Assembly: GCF_947495325.1 (NCBI RefSeq)
Contig: NZ_CANLYK010000001.1
Coordinates: forward strand, 1,116,001-1,180,000
Length of the DNA stretch: 64,000 bases
DNA from: an uncultured Allomuricauda sp.
Lineage (GTDB): Bacteria; Bacteroidota; Bacteroidia; Flavobacteriales; Flavobacteriaceae
Reading direction: 5' to 3'
Every line of letters begins with the position of its first letter. Position 1 is the first letter of the stretch. Made by a program: the position numbers and the translations under genes. The notes under the pieces were generated by a model that saw only the letters and a list, made by a program, of their open reading frames with translations, was not told where the DNA came from and did not search any database. Shown here piece by piece: positions 37,624 to 46,929 of this stretch.

Positions 37624-38070
37624 ATGAAAAAAATACTTGGATTGGTTTTGCTCATGTTGATTTTGATTTCTGCCACAAAATTTGCATCACCAAAACCTGA
37701 AGCAATACATTCGATTGAAGGAACATGGGAACTTCAAAGTTTCTACAGTTATGATGGTCAAGATATATCTGACACTATTGAAAAATCGGAGGGATACAGA
37801 CAAGTAAAAATGTATTCTAAAGGGAAAATTATGTGGACCAGATATGTGCCAGACAATCCAAATGGGAGATTTGGTTACGGATCCTATAAAATAACCGAAA
37901 ACTCTTTAACCGAAGTTATTGAATATGGCGACGATTTTATGATGAAGGCTTTGGACACCATGCGAAGTTTTACTTTTGAACTTATCCTAAAGGATAATAC
38001 CTTTAGTCAAATTACATTGGACGAGGAAGGGCATAGAACTTCTTCTGAAAATTATAAACGTATCGATTAA
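37624..38070 (+). CDS. Secreted lipocalin-like protein
   Basis: A 148-residue protein with a cleavable signal (about 1-22). A beta-rich domain follows: SIEGTWELQSFYSYDGQD and YGSYKITENSLTEVIEYG show the GTW start and repeating strands of lipocalin-like families. No cysteine pair is present. It probably binds a small hydrophobic compound in the periplasm. It stands alone between susC (divergent) and trxB (convergent). Confidence 0.7.
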   Translation: MKKILGLVLLMLILISATKFASPKPEAIHSIEGTWELQSFYSYDGQDISDTIEKSEGYRQVKMYSKGKIMWTRYVPDNPNGRFGYGSYKITENSLTEVIEYGDDFMMKALDTMRSFTFELILKDNTFSQITLDEEGHRTSSENYKRID

Positions 38071-38092
38071 AGTTTGAAATTTATATTCAATT

Positions 38093-38119
38093 AAAAAGGC
38101 ACCTCTCGGGTGCCTTTTT
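38093..38119. terminator. Bidirectional terminator
   Basis: An 11-bp stem, AAAAAGGCACC with GGTGCCTTTTT, between the lipocalin-like gene and trxB. Confidence 0.9.
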
Positions 38120-38139
38120 TACTCATCAAAACTATATAA

Positions 38140-39111
38140 CTAGGAAGCCGCAACCGCTTCTTTGCTCTCAACTGAAGCTAAATAACGCTCTGCATCCAAA
38201 GCAGCCATGCAGCCCGTACCAGCAGCAGTAACTGCCTGTCTATACTCTTTATCTTGAACATCTCCACTTGCAAAAACCCCAGGTTTGTTGGTCTTTGTGG
38301 ATTTTCCTTCGGTAATCACATACCCCGTTTCATCCATATCCAATTGACCTTTAAAGATATCCGTATTGGGCTTGTGTCCAATGGCGATGAAAAGTCCGGT
38401 AATGGCAATATCTTCTTTTTCACCGGTTTGATTGTTCACCATTCGTAGTCCTTCGACTACTTGTTCCCCCAATACTTCATCAACCTCTGTATTGTATTTA
38501 ATTTCAATGTTTTCAAGGCTATTTACCCTGTGTTGCATTGCTTTGGAGGCTCTCATATGATCTTTTCTAACCAACATGGTCACCTTCTTACAGATATTGG
38601 CCAAATAGGAAGCCTCTTCTGCTGCGGTGTCACCGGCACCAACTATGGCAACTTCCTGTTCTTTGTAGAAGAAACCATCGCAAACCGCACAGGCAGATAC
38701 CCCACCTCCGCGCAAGCGTTGCTCGCTTGGTATATTTAGATACTTGGCAGAAGCACCAGTAGATATAATTACACTTTCCGCCTCAATTAATTTGCTATCA
38801 TCAACAGTAATCTTGTGTATCCCTCCAATTTCATCACTAAAATCAACCGCTGTAACCATTCCAATGCGAACTTCAGTTCCAAATCGTTCTGCTTGTTGCT
38901 GCAATTGAACCATCATTGTAGGGCCATCTATGCCTTCTGGATACCCTGGAAAATTGTCCACTTCTGTGGTAGTGGTCAACTGTCCACCTGGTTCCATACC
39001 TGTATACATAACCGGTTTTAAATCTGCCCTTGCTGCATATATTGCCGCCGTATAACCCGCTGGACCAGACCCTATAATCAATGTTTTTATTCTTTCTATT
39101 TGTTCAGACAT
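38140..39111 (-). CDS. trxB: Thioredoxin-disulfide reductase
   Basis: A 323-residue flavoprotein that transfers electrons from NADPH to thioredoxin. The FAD-binding GSGPAGY is at about 15-21, the redox-active CAVC is at 141-144, the NADPH-binding GAGDTAAEEA follows and the FAD-contact GVFASGDVQD is near the C-terminus. Length and order match bacterial TrxB. It is cytoplasmic. Confidence 0.97.
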   Translation of the reverse strand: MSEQIERIKTLIIGSGPAGYTAAIYAARADLKPVMYTGMEPGGQLTTTTEVDNFPGYPEGIDGPTMMVQLQQQAERFGTEVRIGMVTAVDFSDEIGGIHKITVDDSKLIEAESVIISTGASAKYLNIPSEQRLRGGGVSACAVCDGFFYKEQEVAIVGAGDTAAEEASYLANICKKVTMLVRKDHMRASKAMQHRVNSLENIEIKYNTEVDEVLGEQVVEGLRMVNNQTGEKEDIAITGLFIAIGHKPNTDIFKGQLDMDETGYVITEGKSTKTNKPGVFASGDVQDKEYRQAVTAAGTGCMAALDAERYLASVESKEAVAAS

Positions 39112-39251
39112 GATAAAATGTTTAGCTATGATTTGTTTTACAAAAGTAGGATTTTTGGATACATCCTTACACTATGTATCCATTAGATTTATTCCCACTT
39201 ATTCACATTTATCAGGCTCACTGACTATATCGAAAAAAAATTTTTAAACTA

Positions 39252-39287
39252 AATAAAGAAGAGCTATTAAAATAGCCCTTCTTTATT
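39252..39287 (-). terminator. Hairpin terminator of a decayed gene
   Basis: A 17-bp stem with one mismatch (39252-39268 with 39271-39287) lies just after the putative relic gene on the minus strand. Confidence 0.6.
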
Positions 39288-39299
39288 GACATGTAGGTT

Positions 39300-39590
39300 A
39301 AGTAAATGAAATTATGTATGCTTTTTTACCGTTACAACCAAGGAGCTCAACCTCAAAACTCCCTGGCGCAACGGAAACCTCTTTTTAAACAAGATACTAT
39401 TACGTAATATCCTATTCTTGGGAGGTTATAACTGTATTTTCAGGAATGAGGTTGATACTAAACTGGAGTAAACTTAATCTGTAATATCTCTAAGAGATGA
39501 CCTTAATTAATCAATGGGGCATATCTCTTAACGGATAGGCATTTTGGATCTACAGTAATTAGTTCTGATAACACTTTAGACGCTTTATTT
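39300..39590 (-). pseudogene. Possible decayed gene fragment
   Basis: On the minus strand protein-like stretches occur in different frames: SKVLSELITVDPKCLSVKRY, then SINLIPENTVITSQE, then EVSVAPGSFEVELLG with a stop just before the hairpin at 39252-39287. This looks like the C-terminal end of an exported hydrolase broken by frameshifts. The evidence is only composition, the PGSF-type turn and the following hairpin. The rest of 39112-39710 shows no gene. Confidence 0.3.
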
Positions 39591-39598
39591 CTGTTATA

Positions 39599-39638
39599 AT
39601 TAAAAAAGTGAATCATGAAAATGATTCACTTTTTTAAT
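39599..39638 (-). terminator. Strong terminator downstream of the DsbD-like gene
   Basis: An 18-bp perfect stem with a GAAA loop (39599-39616 with 39621-39638), 73 bp past the stop. It probably ends the long minus-strand transcription run to its right. Confidence 0.85.
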
Positions 39639-39710
39639 ATGAAGTTGAGATCACAGTTTCAAACAGGGGTCATCACTACCCTGCATATCCGCTAATTTTC
39701 TATTTTTTAT

Positions 39711-41705
39711 TTATTCAAAATTAGCAACCCCTTCTTTCAACCATGTATAATATTCCTCCACGTCCGGCGTATACGCCACTGGGTAAATTAAATTTTCTTC
39801 ATTATGGTCCATTAACACATAAAAAGGTTGTGAGTTCGTTTGGTATTTGATGGCCTGTAGTTCGCTCCATTTTTGTCCGATATACCTAAGCTTTTTACCG
39901 GGTTTCAATTGGGACTCGACCACCCCATCTTCAGGTAATTTTCGCTTATCATCAACATAAAGGGATATCAGGACAACATCATTTTTAAGTATGTTCAGCA
40001 CTTTTGGTCTTATCCAGACATTTTGTTCCATCTTTCTACAGTTTACACAGGCATGCCCCGTAAAATCGATCATCACCGGTTTCCCCACTTTTTTTGCATG
40101 GGCCAATCCTGTTTCATAGTCATTGAAGGCCAGTATATTATGGGGAGGCATTAAATGTGCTCCCTCTGGAATTTCACCATTGTGACCCTCCCATGCATTC
40201 CCTGATCCTAGCTCGGTATAACCAACTCCGTAAGGAGATTCGCTATAATGCTGTGGTGGTGGGAAAGCGCTGATCAAATTCAAGGGCGCACCCCATAATC
40301 CGGGAATCATATATATCGTAAAGGACAACACCACTAATCCCAATCCCAAACGACCCACTGAAATATGTGTCAAGGGTGAATCATGGGGCAATTGTATCTT
40401 CCCAAAAAGGTAGAACGCCAAAACACCAAAAATGGCAATCCAAATCGCTATGAAGACCTCTCTTTCCAACCAATGTAATTGCAATACCAAATCGGCATTC
40501 GATAAAAATTTGAACGCCAATGCCAATTCCAAAAATCCAAGGACTACTTTAACCGTGTTTAACCAACCTCCGGATTTTGGTAAGGAGTTAAGCCACCCCG
40601 GGAATGCAGCAAACAAAGCAAAAGGCAATGCTATTGCCAAGGAGAACCCTAACATTCCAACAATGGGACCGATTTGACTGCCCCCTGCGGCCGCTTCGAC
40701 CAATAGTGTTCCCACTATAGGACCGGTACAGGAAAAGGATATTATGGCAAGCGCCAATGCCATAAAGAAAATACCGACCATACCTCCCCTATCCGCTTGC
40801 CTGTCAACTTTATTTGCCCATGAATTAGGCAACATGATTTCGAAAGCTCCCAAAAATGATGCGGCAAACACTAATAACAAAATGAAAAAGGCAAGGTTAA
40901 ACCAAACATTTGTGGACAATGCATTTAATGCATCGGCACCAAAAACTAAACTAACAACTATGCCCAATAAAACGTAAATAACAATAATTGAAATCCCATA
41001 AATAATAGCATTCCGAATACCCGCTGCCCTATTTTTGCTTTGTTTGGTAAAAAAGCTTACCGTCATGGGTATCATGGGGAATACACAGGGTGTCAGTAAG
41101 GCGGCAAAACCCGATAGAAAGGCAATGATGAAAATACTCCATAACCCTCTGGAACTTTTCTTCTTTTGGGGCTTCTCAAGGACTTCATCTTTCAACTTGT
41201 CATTTTCTGAAGTTGGAGTTGTTTTTACTTCATTTGCGCTTGAGATACTTCCAACAGCACTACTTGGTATTTTAAATTCAAGCGTTACATAATTCGGGGG
41301 CAAACATTTTTCATCATCGCAGACCATATATTCGACTTCCCCTTCAATAGTGTCTATCGTATCCAATACCTTTATACGTTGTCTAAATGCTGTTTTATCT
41401 TCAAAGAATCTGATCCGCATCCCAAAAACAGGATCATCGATTACATGGCCTACCGCTTCTTTCGTTTCACCGACCAATTCATAGTTTTCTGAATCTTGGT
41501 ATGAAAAGGTAGTTGGTATAGGGCCATCTTCGGGAACATGTTGGGAATATAAATGCCACCCCGCATCAATGGTAGCTGTTGCAATGATATCGTATTCATT
41601 ATCGGATACCTTTTCAACCGATGTTGACCATTTTACCGGGTCTAGGATTTGTGAATGGACACTGTGACCCAATAAAATAAGTAAACCTACTATCAAATTT
41701 CTCAT
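39711..41705 (-). CDS. DsbD-type thiol:disulfide interchange protein
   Basis: A 664-residue protein with all three DsbD parts. The signal peptide is followed by an N-terminal DsbD-alpha domain (cysteine pair in VCDDEKCLPP). Eight or so membrane helices of the cytochrome-c-biogenesis type follow (about 185-475, with TPCVFPMIPMTV and FSCTGPIVGTLL carrying the two membrane cysteines). The protein ends in a thioredoxin-like domain with HACVNCRKM. It carries electrons from cytoplasmic thioredoxin to the periplasm. It is the last gene of the minus-strand run; a link to the sulfatase locus is possible but unproved. Confidence 0.93.
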   Translation of the reverse strand: MRNLIVGLLILLGHSVHSQILDPVKWSTSVEKVSDNEYDIIATATIDAGWHLYSQHVPEDGPIPTTFSYQDSENYELVGETKEAVGHVIDDPVFGMRIRFFEDKTAFRQRIKVLDTIDTIEGEVEYMVCDDEKCLPPNYVTLEFKIPSSAVGSISSANEVKTTPTSENDKLKDEVLEKPQKKKSSRGLWSIFIIAFLSGFAALLTPCVFPMIPMTVSFFTKQSKNRAAGIRNAIIYGISIIVIYVLLGIVVSLVFGADALNALSTNVWFNLAFFILLLVFAASFLGAFEIMLPNSWANKVDRQADRGGMVGIFFMALALAIISFSCTGPIVGTLLVEAAAGGSQIGPIVGMLGFSLAIALPFALFAAFPGWLNSLPKSGGWLNTVKVVLGFLELALAFKFLSNADLVLQLHWLEREVFIAIWIAIFGVLAFYLFGKIQLPHDSPLTHISVGRLGLGLVVLSFTIYMIPGLWGAPLNLISAFPPPQHYSESPYGVGYTELGSGNAWEGHNGEIPEGAHLMPPHNILAFNDYETGLAHAKKVGKPVMIDFTGHACVNCRKMEQNVWIRPKVLNILKNDVVLISLYVDDKRKLPEDGVVESQLKPGKKLRYIGQKWSELQAIKYQTNSQPFYVLMDHNEENLIYPVAYTPDVEEYYTWLKEGVANFE

Positions 41706-41831
41706 ACTGTGCTATGTTTTGAAAAAAGCAATTCTCATTTAAAAAAAATAGGCAACCCTAGGGAATTAGTGGTACCGGGTTTGCGATTCGGCAACTTATT
41801 CCCAACAGGTCTCTATCACAACTTGTTTGGT

Positions 41832-42593
41832 TCAATCGGATGACACCAAGCGGATACCAACGGTATCGTGCCGCTCGTCCGGGGTAACGGATATGCGATA
41901 GGCACTTCGGCTTCTGGCTGCAGTGTTGTAGTGACCAAAGCTACCGCCCCGTATGGGGTGTTTCTCCCCTGTTTTTGGACCTTTGGGATCTGTTTGCGCT
42001 TCGTGCGAATAAGGTGCGTACCAATCGCTGCAGTACTCCCATACATTACCGTGCATATCGTGCAGACCAAAAGCATTGGGGGCAAAAAGACCAACAGGCG
42101 TGGTTTGCCCCCTATATTCACCCTTTTCATTTCCATTGTACGGGTATTCACCATTGAAATTTGCCTGCGATGTCGTCAAATTATTGCCTGTATGAAACGG
42201 TGTCAATGTATTTGCGCGACAGGCATATTCCCATTCGGCTTCGGTAGGCAAGCGACAGCCCATCCATTCAGCAAAATCTGTGGCATCTTGCCAACTTACA
42301 AATATGACTGGACGATTACCCCTTCCCCAATCTTTATCACCTACTTTTTCTCTACCAGTGGCTTCACAATACGCATCGTATTGCTTATAGGTTACCTCGT
42401 ACTTGCTCATTTTAAAGGCACTGACCGTTACCTGGTGTTGCGTCTCTTCGAGATTCCTACCAACTTCACAAGGAGCACTTCCCATGATAAAGGTGCCTGC
42501 AGGGATGGACACCCATTCTACTTTGGGCTTGGTCTGGGCGGTTGAAAACAGCCAAGCACCCATAAATACTATAATCAATACATTTTTCTTCAT
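41832..42593 (-). CDS. SUMF1/formylglycine-generating-fold protein lacking the catalytic cysteines
   Basis: A 253-residue secreted protein (signal about 1-20) with the FGE-sulfatase fold: IPAGTFIMGSAP, KYEVTYKQYDAYC, RPVIFVSWQDATDFAEWMG, RLPTEAEWEYACRA and HGNVWEYCSDWY. True formylglycine-generating enzymes end with RGGS followed by two active-site cysteines. Here RGGSFGHYNTAARSRSAYR has none. It therefore should not convert the sulfatase cysteine, and may bind a ligand or have another activity. It sits at the downstream end of the sulfatase run. Confidence 0.88.
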   Translation of the reverse strand: MKKNVLIIVFMGAWLFSTAQTKPKVEWVSIPAGTFIMGSAPCEVGRNLEETQHQVTVSAFKMSKYEVTYKQYDAYCEATGREKVGDKDWGRGNRPVIFVSWQDATDFAEWMGCRLPTEAEWEYACRANTLTPFHTGNNLTTSQANFNGEYPYNGNEKGEYRGQTTPVGLFAPNAFGLHDMHGNVWEYCSDWYAPYSHEAQTDPKGPKTGEKHPIRGGSFGHYNTAARSRSAYRISVTPDERHDTVGIRLVSSD

Positions 42594-42684
42594 TTGGTTT
42601 AGTTTAGTTTAAAAAATCACCTACTCTTTAAAGGATTTTCAGCGTTCTCCTTTGTCTATTTTCTACAGTTATTAAACGTTTTGG

Positions 42685-43221
42685 TCATGCTCCGAGCCGG
42701 GTCGCTATTTTACCGCCCCAGGCTTCCGATATCCATCCCAAGGACAGTCCAATGATCAAACCGAGGACCGTGGTCAGGATCACCGGTAGTGTCATTGTCG
42801 CACCAAGTGCAAAAAAAGTAGAGCACCCGATAAAGGCCCCTGGTATAAAGGCCAATGGTCTGGCATGGGCCTGCAGGCACATTCCGGCGGCACCAATACC
42901 TACACCGACCAAAGCCCCAAGGTAGTTGGAGTAACCTCCGATCAAGGTCCATATCAATACAATTACGATACCCCAACCGATCCCGGTCAGGTTAGTGGCA
43001 AAGCCACTTACAAAGCCCGCCTTTTTTCCGCCCGCTGCATAGAAGGTCGCCCAGCCAAGAAAGCCAGCTGTCCCAATGCCTTTAAAATTTAGGGGGTCTT
43101 CAATGCCAAGGCCTCCGTAGATCACTTCGAGCAAGATCCAAGAGCCTGCCAAAATCCCTACGCTGATACTTACTCCAATAAGTCCTTTGTTCAAACGTGA
43201 TACTTTTTTGGTTTCTTCCAT
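42685..43221 (-). CDS. DUF1097 membrane protein
   Basis: A 178-residue protein with five or six hydrophobic segments, rich in Gly and Ala. The family signature is around GFLGWATFYAAGGKKAGFVSGFATNLTGI, as in E. coli YcdZ. Function is unknown; transport is a guess from the topology. The sampled sequence here is about 53% GC, well above the rest of the window. It is 51 bp downstream of the Tm-1-like gene and probably in the same operon. Confidence 0.85.
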   Translation of the reverse strand: MEETKKVSRLNKGLIGVSISVGILAGSWILLEVIYGGLGIEDPLNFKGIGTAGFLGWATFYAAGGKKAGFVSGFATNLTGIGWGIVIVLIWTLIGGYSNYLGALVGVGIGAAGMCLQAHARPLAFIPGAFIGCSTFFALGATMTLPVILTTVLGLIIGLSLGWISEAWGGKIATRLGA

Positions 43222-43272
43222 ACTATGTAATTTGGTTGGTTGTTATCTATACTGATTAAGTTTCTTACCTCT

Positions 43273-44496
43273 TTAAATCATATCCAGAAAGACCTCTACT
43301 GCCTTATTTGAAAAAATAGGGTCATTGATGTTCGCATCGACTTCTATGATATCTATTTCTGGCCTGAGCTTGCTTTTAAGGCCTTCGACAAACGCCTTGT
43401 CAGCTGCCGGGTCCCAAAAGAGTTGGGGCCCGTTTTTATCATCTATGGAATCCAGTATTGAATAGCCTTTTAATGGGATGATAAATGCCACTTTTCCTTT
43501 TGAGGCATTTGCCTTTTCAGCAAATATTTCCCCAAGTTTCCAATTTTCCTCCGCCGTTGTCCTCATCAAGGTCACCTGTGGGTTCCATTTGTAAAAAAGA
43601 CGGTCTTTATATTTCGAAGGTATGGTATCGGGGTTTCCGAAATTGCACATGTCTATACAACCCGGGGCTATGAGATGTGGTATACCTGCTTTTCCAGGAG
43701 CGTCCAATCTGGTAGATCCTGCATCGAAAACACCCCCGCAGAGGGTATCGGCCCATTCGGTCGTCGTAATGTCAAGTGCACCCTGTACAAGTCCCTGATC
43801 GATCAATTTCTCCATGGTTTTCCCCCCAGCACCCGTTGCATGGAATACAAGGACTTCATATCCCTTTAGGCCAAGCGCTTCCCGACAGGCATCAATGCAG
43901 GGGGTTGTATTTCCGAACATGGACGCCGCAATGGTAGGTTTTCCTTTTGATTGTTCGCTTTTTTTGATTTCCAACATGCCAATCAATGCACCTACCGCAT
44001 TCGTAAAAACGGACTCGCTGATCGGATTCAGACCTGAGATATCGACCAAGGAAGGGATCATGATAATATCACTGATGCCCACATAGGGGGAAACGTCTCC
44101 CGAAGCTACCGTTGATATGCAGATTTTAGGTACGCCATAGGGCAAAGGCTGCATGCCGGAAGTGACAACATTTGTACCTGCAGTGCCACCCATTCCTATA
44201 ATTCCATCAAATTTTTCCTTTGTGTAAAGATCTTCGATAATCGCTCCCAGACCATTGGACATCACGGCAATGGCATTTCCCCTGTCATTTGCCTGTCGTA
44301 GGGTTTCAATATCCGTTCCTCCTGACTTGGCAACCTCGTCTGCTTGAATATCAACGGAAAAAATATCTGTTGACCCCATTACACCGGTATTGACAGTTAT
44401 CACCTGAAAACCTCTTTCTTTTATGAGGTCTATTATAAATTTGTATTCTTCGGCTTTGGTATCAAATGCACCAACAACAACAACTTTTTTTGCCAT
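43273..44496 (-). CDS. Tm-1-like ATP-binding domain protein (UPF0261)
   Basis: A 407-residue soluble protein matching the UPF0261 family along its whole length. It has an N-terminal Rossmann-like VVVVGAFDTKAEEYKFI, a Gly-rich GIIGMGGTAGTNVVTSG nucleotide-binding loop, and a C-terminal half with ALDITTTEWADTLCGGVFDAGSTRLDAP. The family corresponds to the N-terminal half of the tomato antiviral protein Tm-1. The bacterial reaction is not known. It is directly downstream of the TIM-barrel gene that matches the other half of Tm-1. Confidence 0.88.
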   Translation of the reverse strand: MAKKVVVVGAFDTKAEEYKFIIDLIKERGFQVITVNTGVMGSTDIFSVDIQADEVAKSGGTDIETLRQANDRGNAIAVMSNGLGAIIEDLYTKEKFDGIIGMGGTAGTNVVTSGMQPLPYGVPKICISTVASGDVSPYVGISDIIMIPSLVDISGLNPISESVFTNAVGALIGMLEIKKSEQSKGKPTIAASMFGNTTPCIDACREALGLKGYEVLVFHATGAGGKTMEKLIDQGLVQGALDITTTEWADTLCGGVFDAGSTRLDAPGKAGIPHLIAPGCIDMCNFGNPDTIPSKYKDRLFYKWNPQVTLMRTTAEENWKLGEIFAEKANASKGKVAFIIPLKGYSILDSIDDKNGPQLFWDPAADKAFVEGLKSKLRPEIDIIEVDANINDPIFSNKAVEVFLDMI

Positions 44497-44557
44497 AATG
44501 CTTCGTGTTTAGTTATCTTGAGTTTGGTTTATTGGTCATCAAAATTCATGGATGCTT

Positions 44558-45394
44558 TTACTTCTTTAGGGTCATCGCCTTGAACTTTTTGATTTGTTCG
44601 GTAATGGCAATTTCAGTTGGAAGCCGCTCCATGGAACTGGCTCCATAGAACCCGTCAATTCCTTGTACCCTTTCCAGCACATATTGTGCATCATCGGGCA
44701 AGGCAATCGGTCCACCATGACATAACACGATAACTTCAGGATTGATGTTTTTACAGGTATCAACGATCTCCTGGACCAACACGACGCTTTCATCAAGCGA
44801 TTTTGAAGTTTGTGCGCCGATCGCTCCGCTAGTGGTAAGTCCCATATGCGCAACAATGATATCCGCCCCGGCTTCTGTCATTTGTATGGCACTTTCATTA
44901 TCAAATACATAGGGGGTTGTAAGCATATCCAATTCATGCGCTGCTCTGATACAATCAACTTCCAGATCGTAGCCCATACCGGTCTCTTCAAGATTGGCCC
45001 TAAAAACACCATCAATTAACCCAACAGTTGGAAAGTTTTGAACCCCGGCAAATCCTAAGTCCTTTAATTCTTTTAAAAATGGATCCCTTAACATAAAAGG
45101 GTCCGTGCCACATACTCCAGCGAGTACAGGGGTATTTTTGACTATGGGTATCACCTCATGGGCCATTTCCTTTACAATATCATTGGCATTGCCATAGGAT
45201 AATAATCCGGCCAACGACCCCTTACCGGCCATTCTAAAGCGTCCTGAATTATAGATGATGATCAGATCGGCACCTCCGGCCTCTTCACATTTAGCAGAGA
45301 GCCCTGTACCCGCTCCGGCCCCGATTATAGGTTGGCCTTCGGTAATTTTTGCTTTTAATTGTTTGATTATTTCTGACCTTGTTGCTGCTGCCAT
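44558..45394 (-). CDS. Phosphoenolpyruvate-hydrolase-family TIM-barrel protein
   Basis: A 278-residue TIM-barrel protein of the COG5564/'PEP hydrolase' group, with [38 protein letters not shown] at the N-terminus, [11 protein letters not shown] and [19 protein letters not shown]. It corresponds to the C-terminal half of Tm-1. Despite the name, the reaction is unproved. It is 62 bp upstream of the UPF0261 gene and 73 bp after the first sulfatase gene. Confidence 0.87.
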   Translation of the reverse strand: MAAATRSEIIKQLKAKITEGQPIIGAGAGTGLSAKCEEAGGADLIIIYNSGRFRMAGKGSLAGLLSYGNANDIVKEMAHEVIPIVKNTPVLAGVCGTDPFMLRDPFLKELKDLGFAGVQNFPTVGLIDGVFRANLEETGMGYDLEVDCIRAAHELDMLTTPYVFDNESAIQMTEAGADIIVAHMGLTTSGAIGAQTSKSLDESVVLVQEIVDTCKNINPEVIVLCHGGPIALPDDAQYVLERVQGIDGFYGASSMERLPTEIAITEQIKKFKAMTLKK

Positions 45395-45467
45395 AGTTTT
45401 TTATGTGTTTATTAATTGTGTTTATATGAATGAATGATTGTTTGATATTATTTTTCTAAAAGACCCA

Positions 45468-46913
45468 CTAGTAATCTTCACCTTTTGCACTTTTCTCTTG
45501 TGACTTTTTCCAAGATTTCCACGATTCGCTCAATTCACCTAATTTTTCTGTATTTGCTTCCGCAAGATCTTTCGTTTCACCAGGGTCTTCATCGATATTA
45601 TAAAGTTCAAAAGAGTCGCCTTCGTTAGCGCTATATATTTTATACTTACCCTTGATTAAGGCTGCTTGTTGTTGTATCGCAAATGCCATTTCTTGATCTC
45701 TGTTTTTTTCGGTATCCAAGACAAATGGTAATATGTCAATGCCGTCATAAGGCCGTTTGTATTTTGCAATATCGATATTGAGAATATTGGCAATGGTTGG
45801 AAAATAGTCCGATGTAAAACAAGGCGTATGGACTTTGCTTCCCCCTTTTATTTTCCCAGGCCATTCCATAATACCAGGAACCCGAACCCCACCTTCGTAG
45901 AGACTTCGTTTTCGCCCTCTTAAACCGTTTGTTAGACCTTGTGTCCTTCCGGATGGGGAATCTCCTTCCGGACCATTATCGCTTGTATAAAAGAGAAGGG
46001 TATTGTCGGCAATTCCTAATTCCCTAAGCTTACCTCTTAAGCGACCTACCTGATCATCCAAAGCGGTCAACACTCCATAATAGTGTTTTTGGTCTTCGGA
46101 AAGCCCAGCGTATTTTTCAGTGTACTCTTCCCCTGCCAATACCGGTAAATGGGGCGTGTGGAACCAAATAATAGTTAAAAAAGGTTGTTGTTTATTTACT
46201 GCCTTTTCTATAAATGGAATGGCACGATCCATAATGACACGCGAATCATCACCCTCAAGATTCTCCGTCGCTATCTCGCCCGGGCCTGTCCAATAATACG
46301 TTCCGAATGGTTTTCCTTCGGTTAATCTTTCATTGACGTCTTCGGAAGTTTTAGGGGGAGTAATCATAGGATCCCAAGTGGGTACTTTTGACTCGGTTAC
46401 AAAAGACACATCGAAACCATGCTCACTTGGAGGGGCGTAATGTATTTCATTTTCCGGTTTGCCTCCTCTATTGGCGTCACGGATGTCTTTGGTCAAGGTA
46501 CCCAAATGCCATTTCCCGAAATGCCCTGTGGTATATCCCTGTTCCTTCACCATTTCCGCCAGCGTGATTTCCTCTTTTTTTAAATGACCACAGTTGGCAT
46601 AACAAATCCCAAATCGTTCTGGATGTCTTCCAGTCATTACACTTGCACGGGTAGGAGAACATACGGATGAGGCGGCATAAAATCTGCTAAACTCTGCGCC
46701 ATTTGCCGCCATGGCATCTAGATTGGGAGTCATCAAATGTGGATGATCATTGTAACCGGTATCTCCCCAACCTTGGTCATCTGCCATCAAAAGGATAATA
46801 TTGGGACGTTCGATTTGTGTCGTCTCAACTGTTGCATCTACTGTTTTCTTGTGTTCGTTGCACCCTATAAGCAGGCACGTTACCATTAGAACCGATGATA
46901 CTTTATTCTTCAT
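45468..46913 (-). CDS. Sulfatase (S1 family, Cys type), lipoprotein
   Basis: A 481-residue sulfatase with lipobox LIGC. The catalytic Cys85 is in CSPTR, to be converted to formylglycine. Metal ligands are in MADDQ near the start and TSDNGPEG later, and GHFGKWHLG is the family lysine segment. It removes sulfate esters, probably from a sulfated glycan, outside the cytoplasm. It is the last of three consecutive sulfatase genes (16 bp from the next). Confidence 0.95.
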   Translation of the reverse strand: MKNKVSSVLMVTCLLIGCNEHKKTVDATVETTQIERPNIILLMADDQGWGDTGYNDHPHLMTPNLDAMAANGAEFSRFYAASSVCSPTRASVMTGRHPERFGICYANCGHLKKEEITLAEMVKEQGYTTGHFGKWHLGTLTKDIRDANRGGKPENEIHYAPPSEHGFDVSFVTESKVPTWDPMITPPKTSEDVNERLTEGKPFGTYYWTGPGEIATENLEGDDSRVIMDRAIPFIEKAVNKQQPFLTIIWFHTPHLPVLAGEEYTEKYAGLSEDQKHYYGVLTALDDQVGRLRGKLRELGIADNTLLFYTSDNGPEGDSPSGRTQGLTNGLRGRKRSLYEGGVRVPGIMEWPGKIKGGSKVHTPCFTSDYFPTIANILNIDIAKYKRPYDGIDILPFVLDTEKNRDQEMAFAIQQQAALIKGKYKIYSANEGDSFELYNIDEDPGETKDLAEANTEKLGELSESWKSWKKSQEKSAKGEDY

Positions 46914-46929
46914 CTTCTCCTTTTATTCA

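Noticed and set aside
41868..42545. A 225-residue open frame on the plus strand
   Set aside because: It lies entirely opposite the SUMF1-fold gene, which has clear family motifs. The plus-strand product is Cys/Thr/Ile-rich and protein-unlike.
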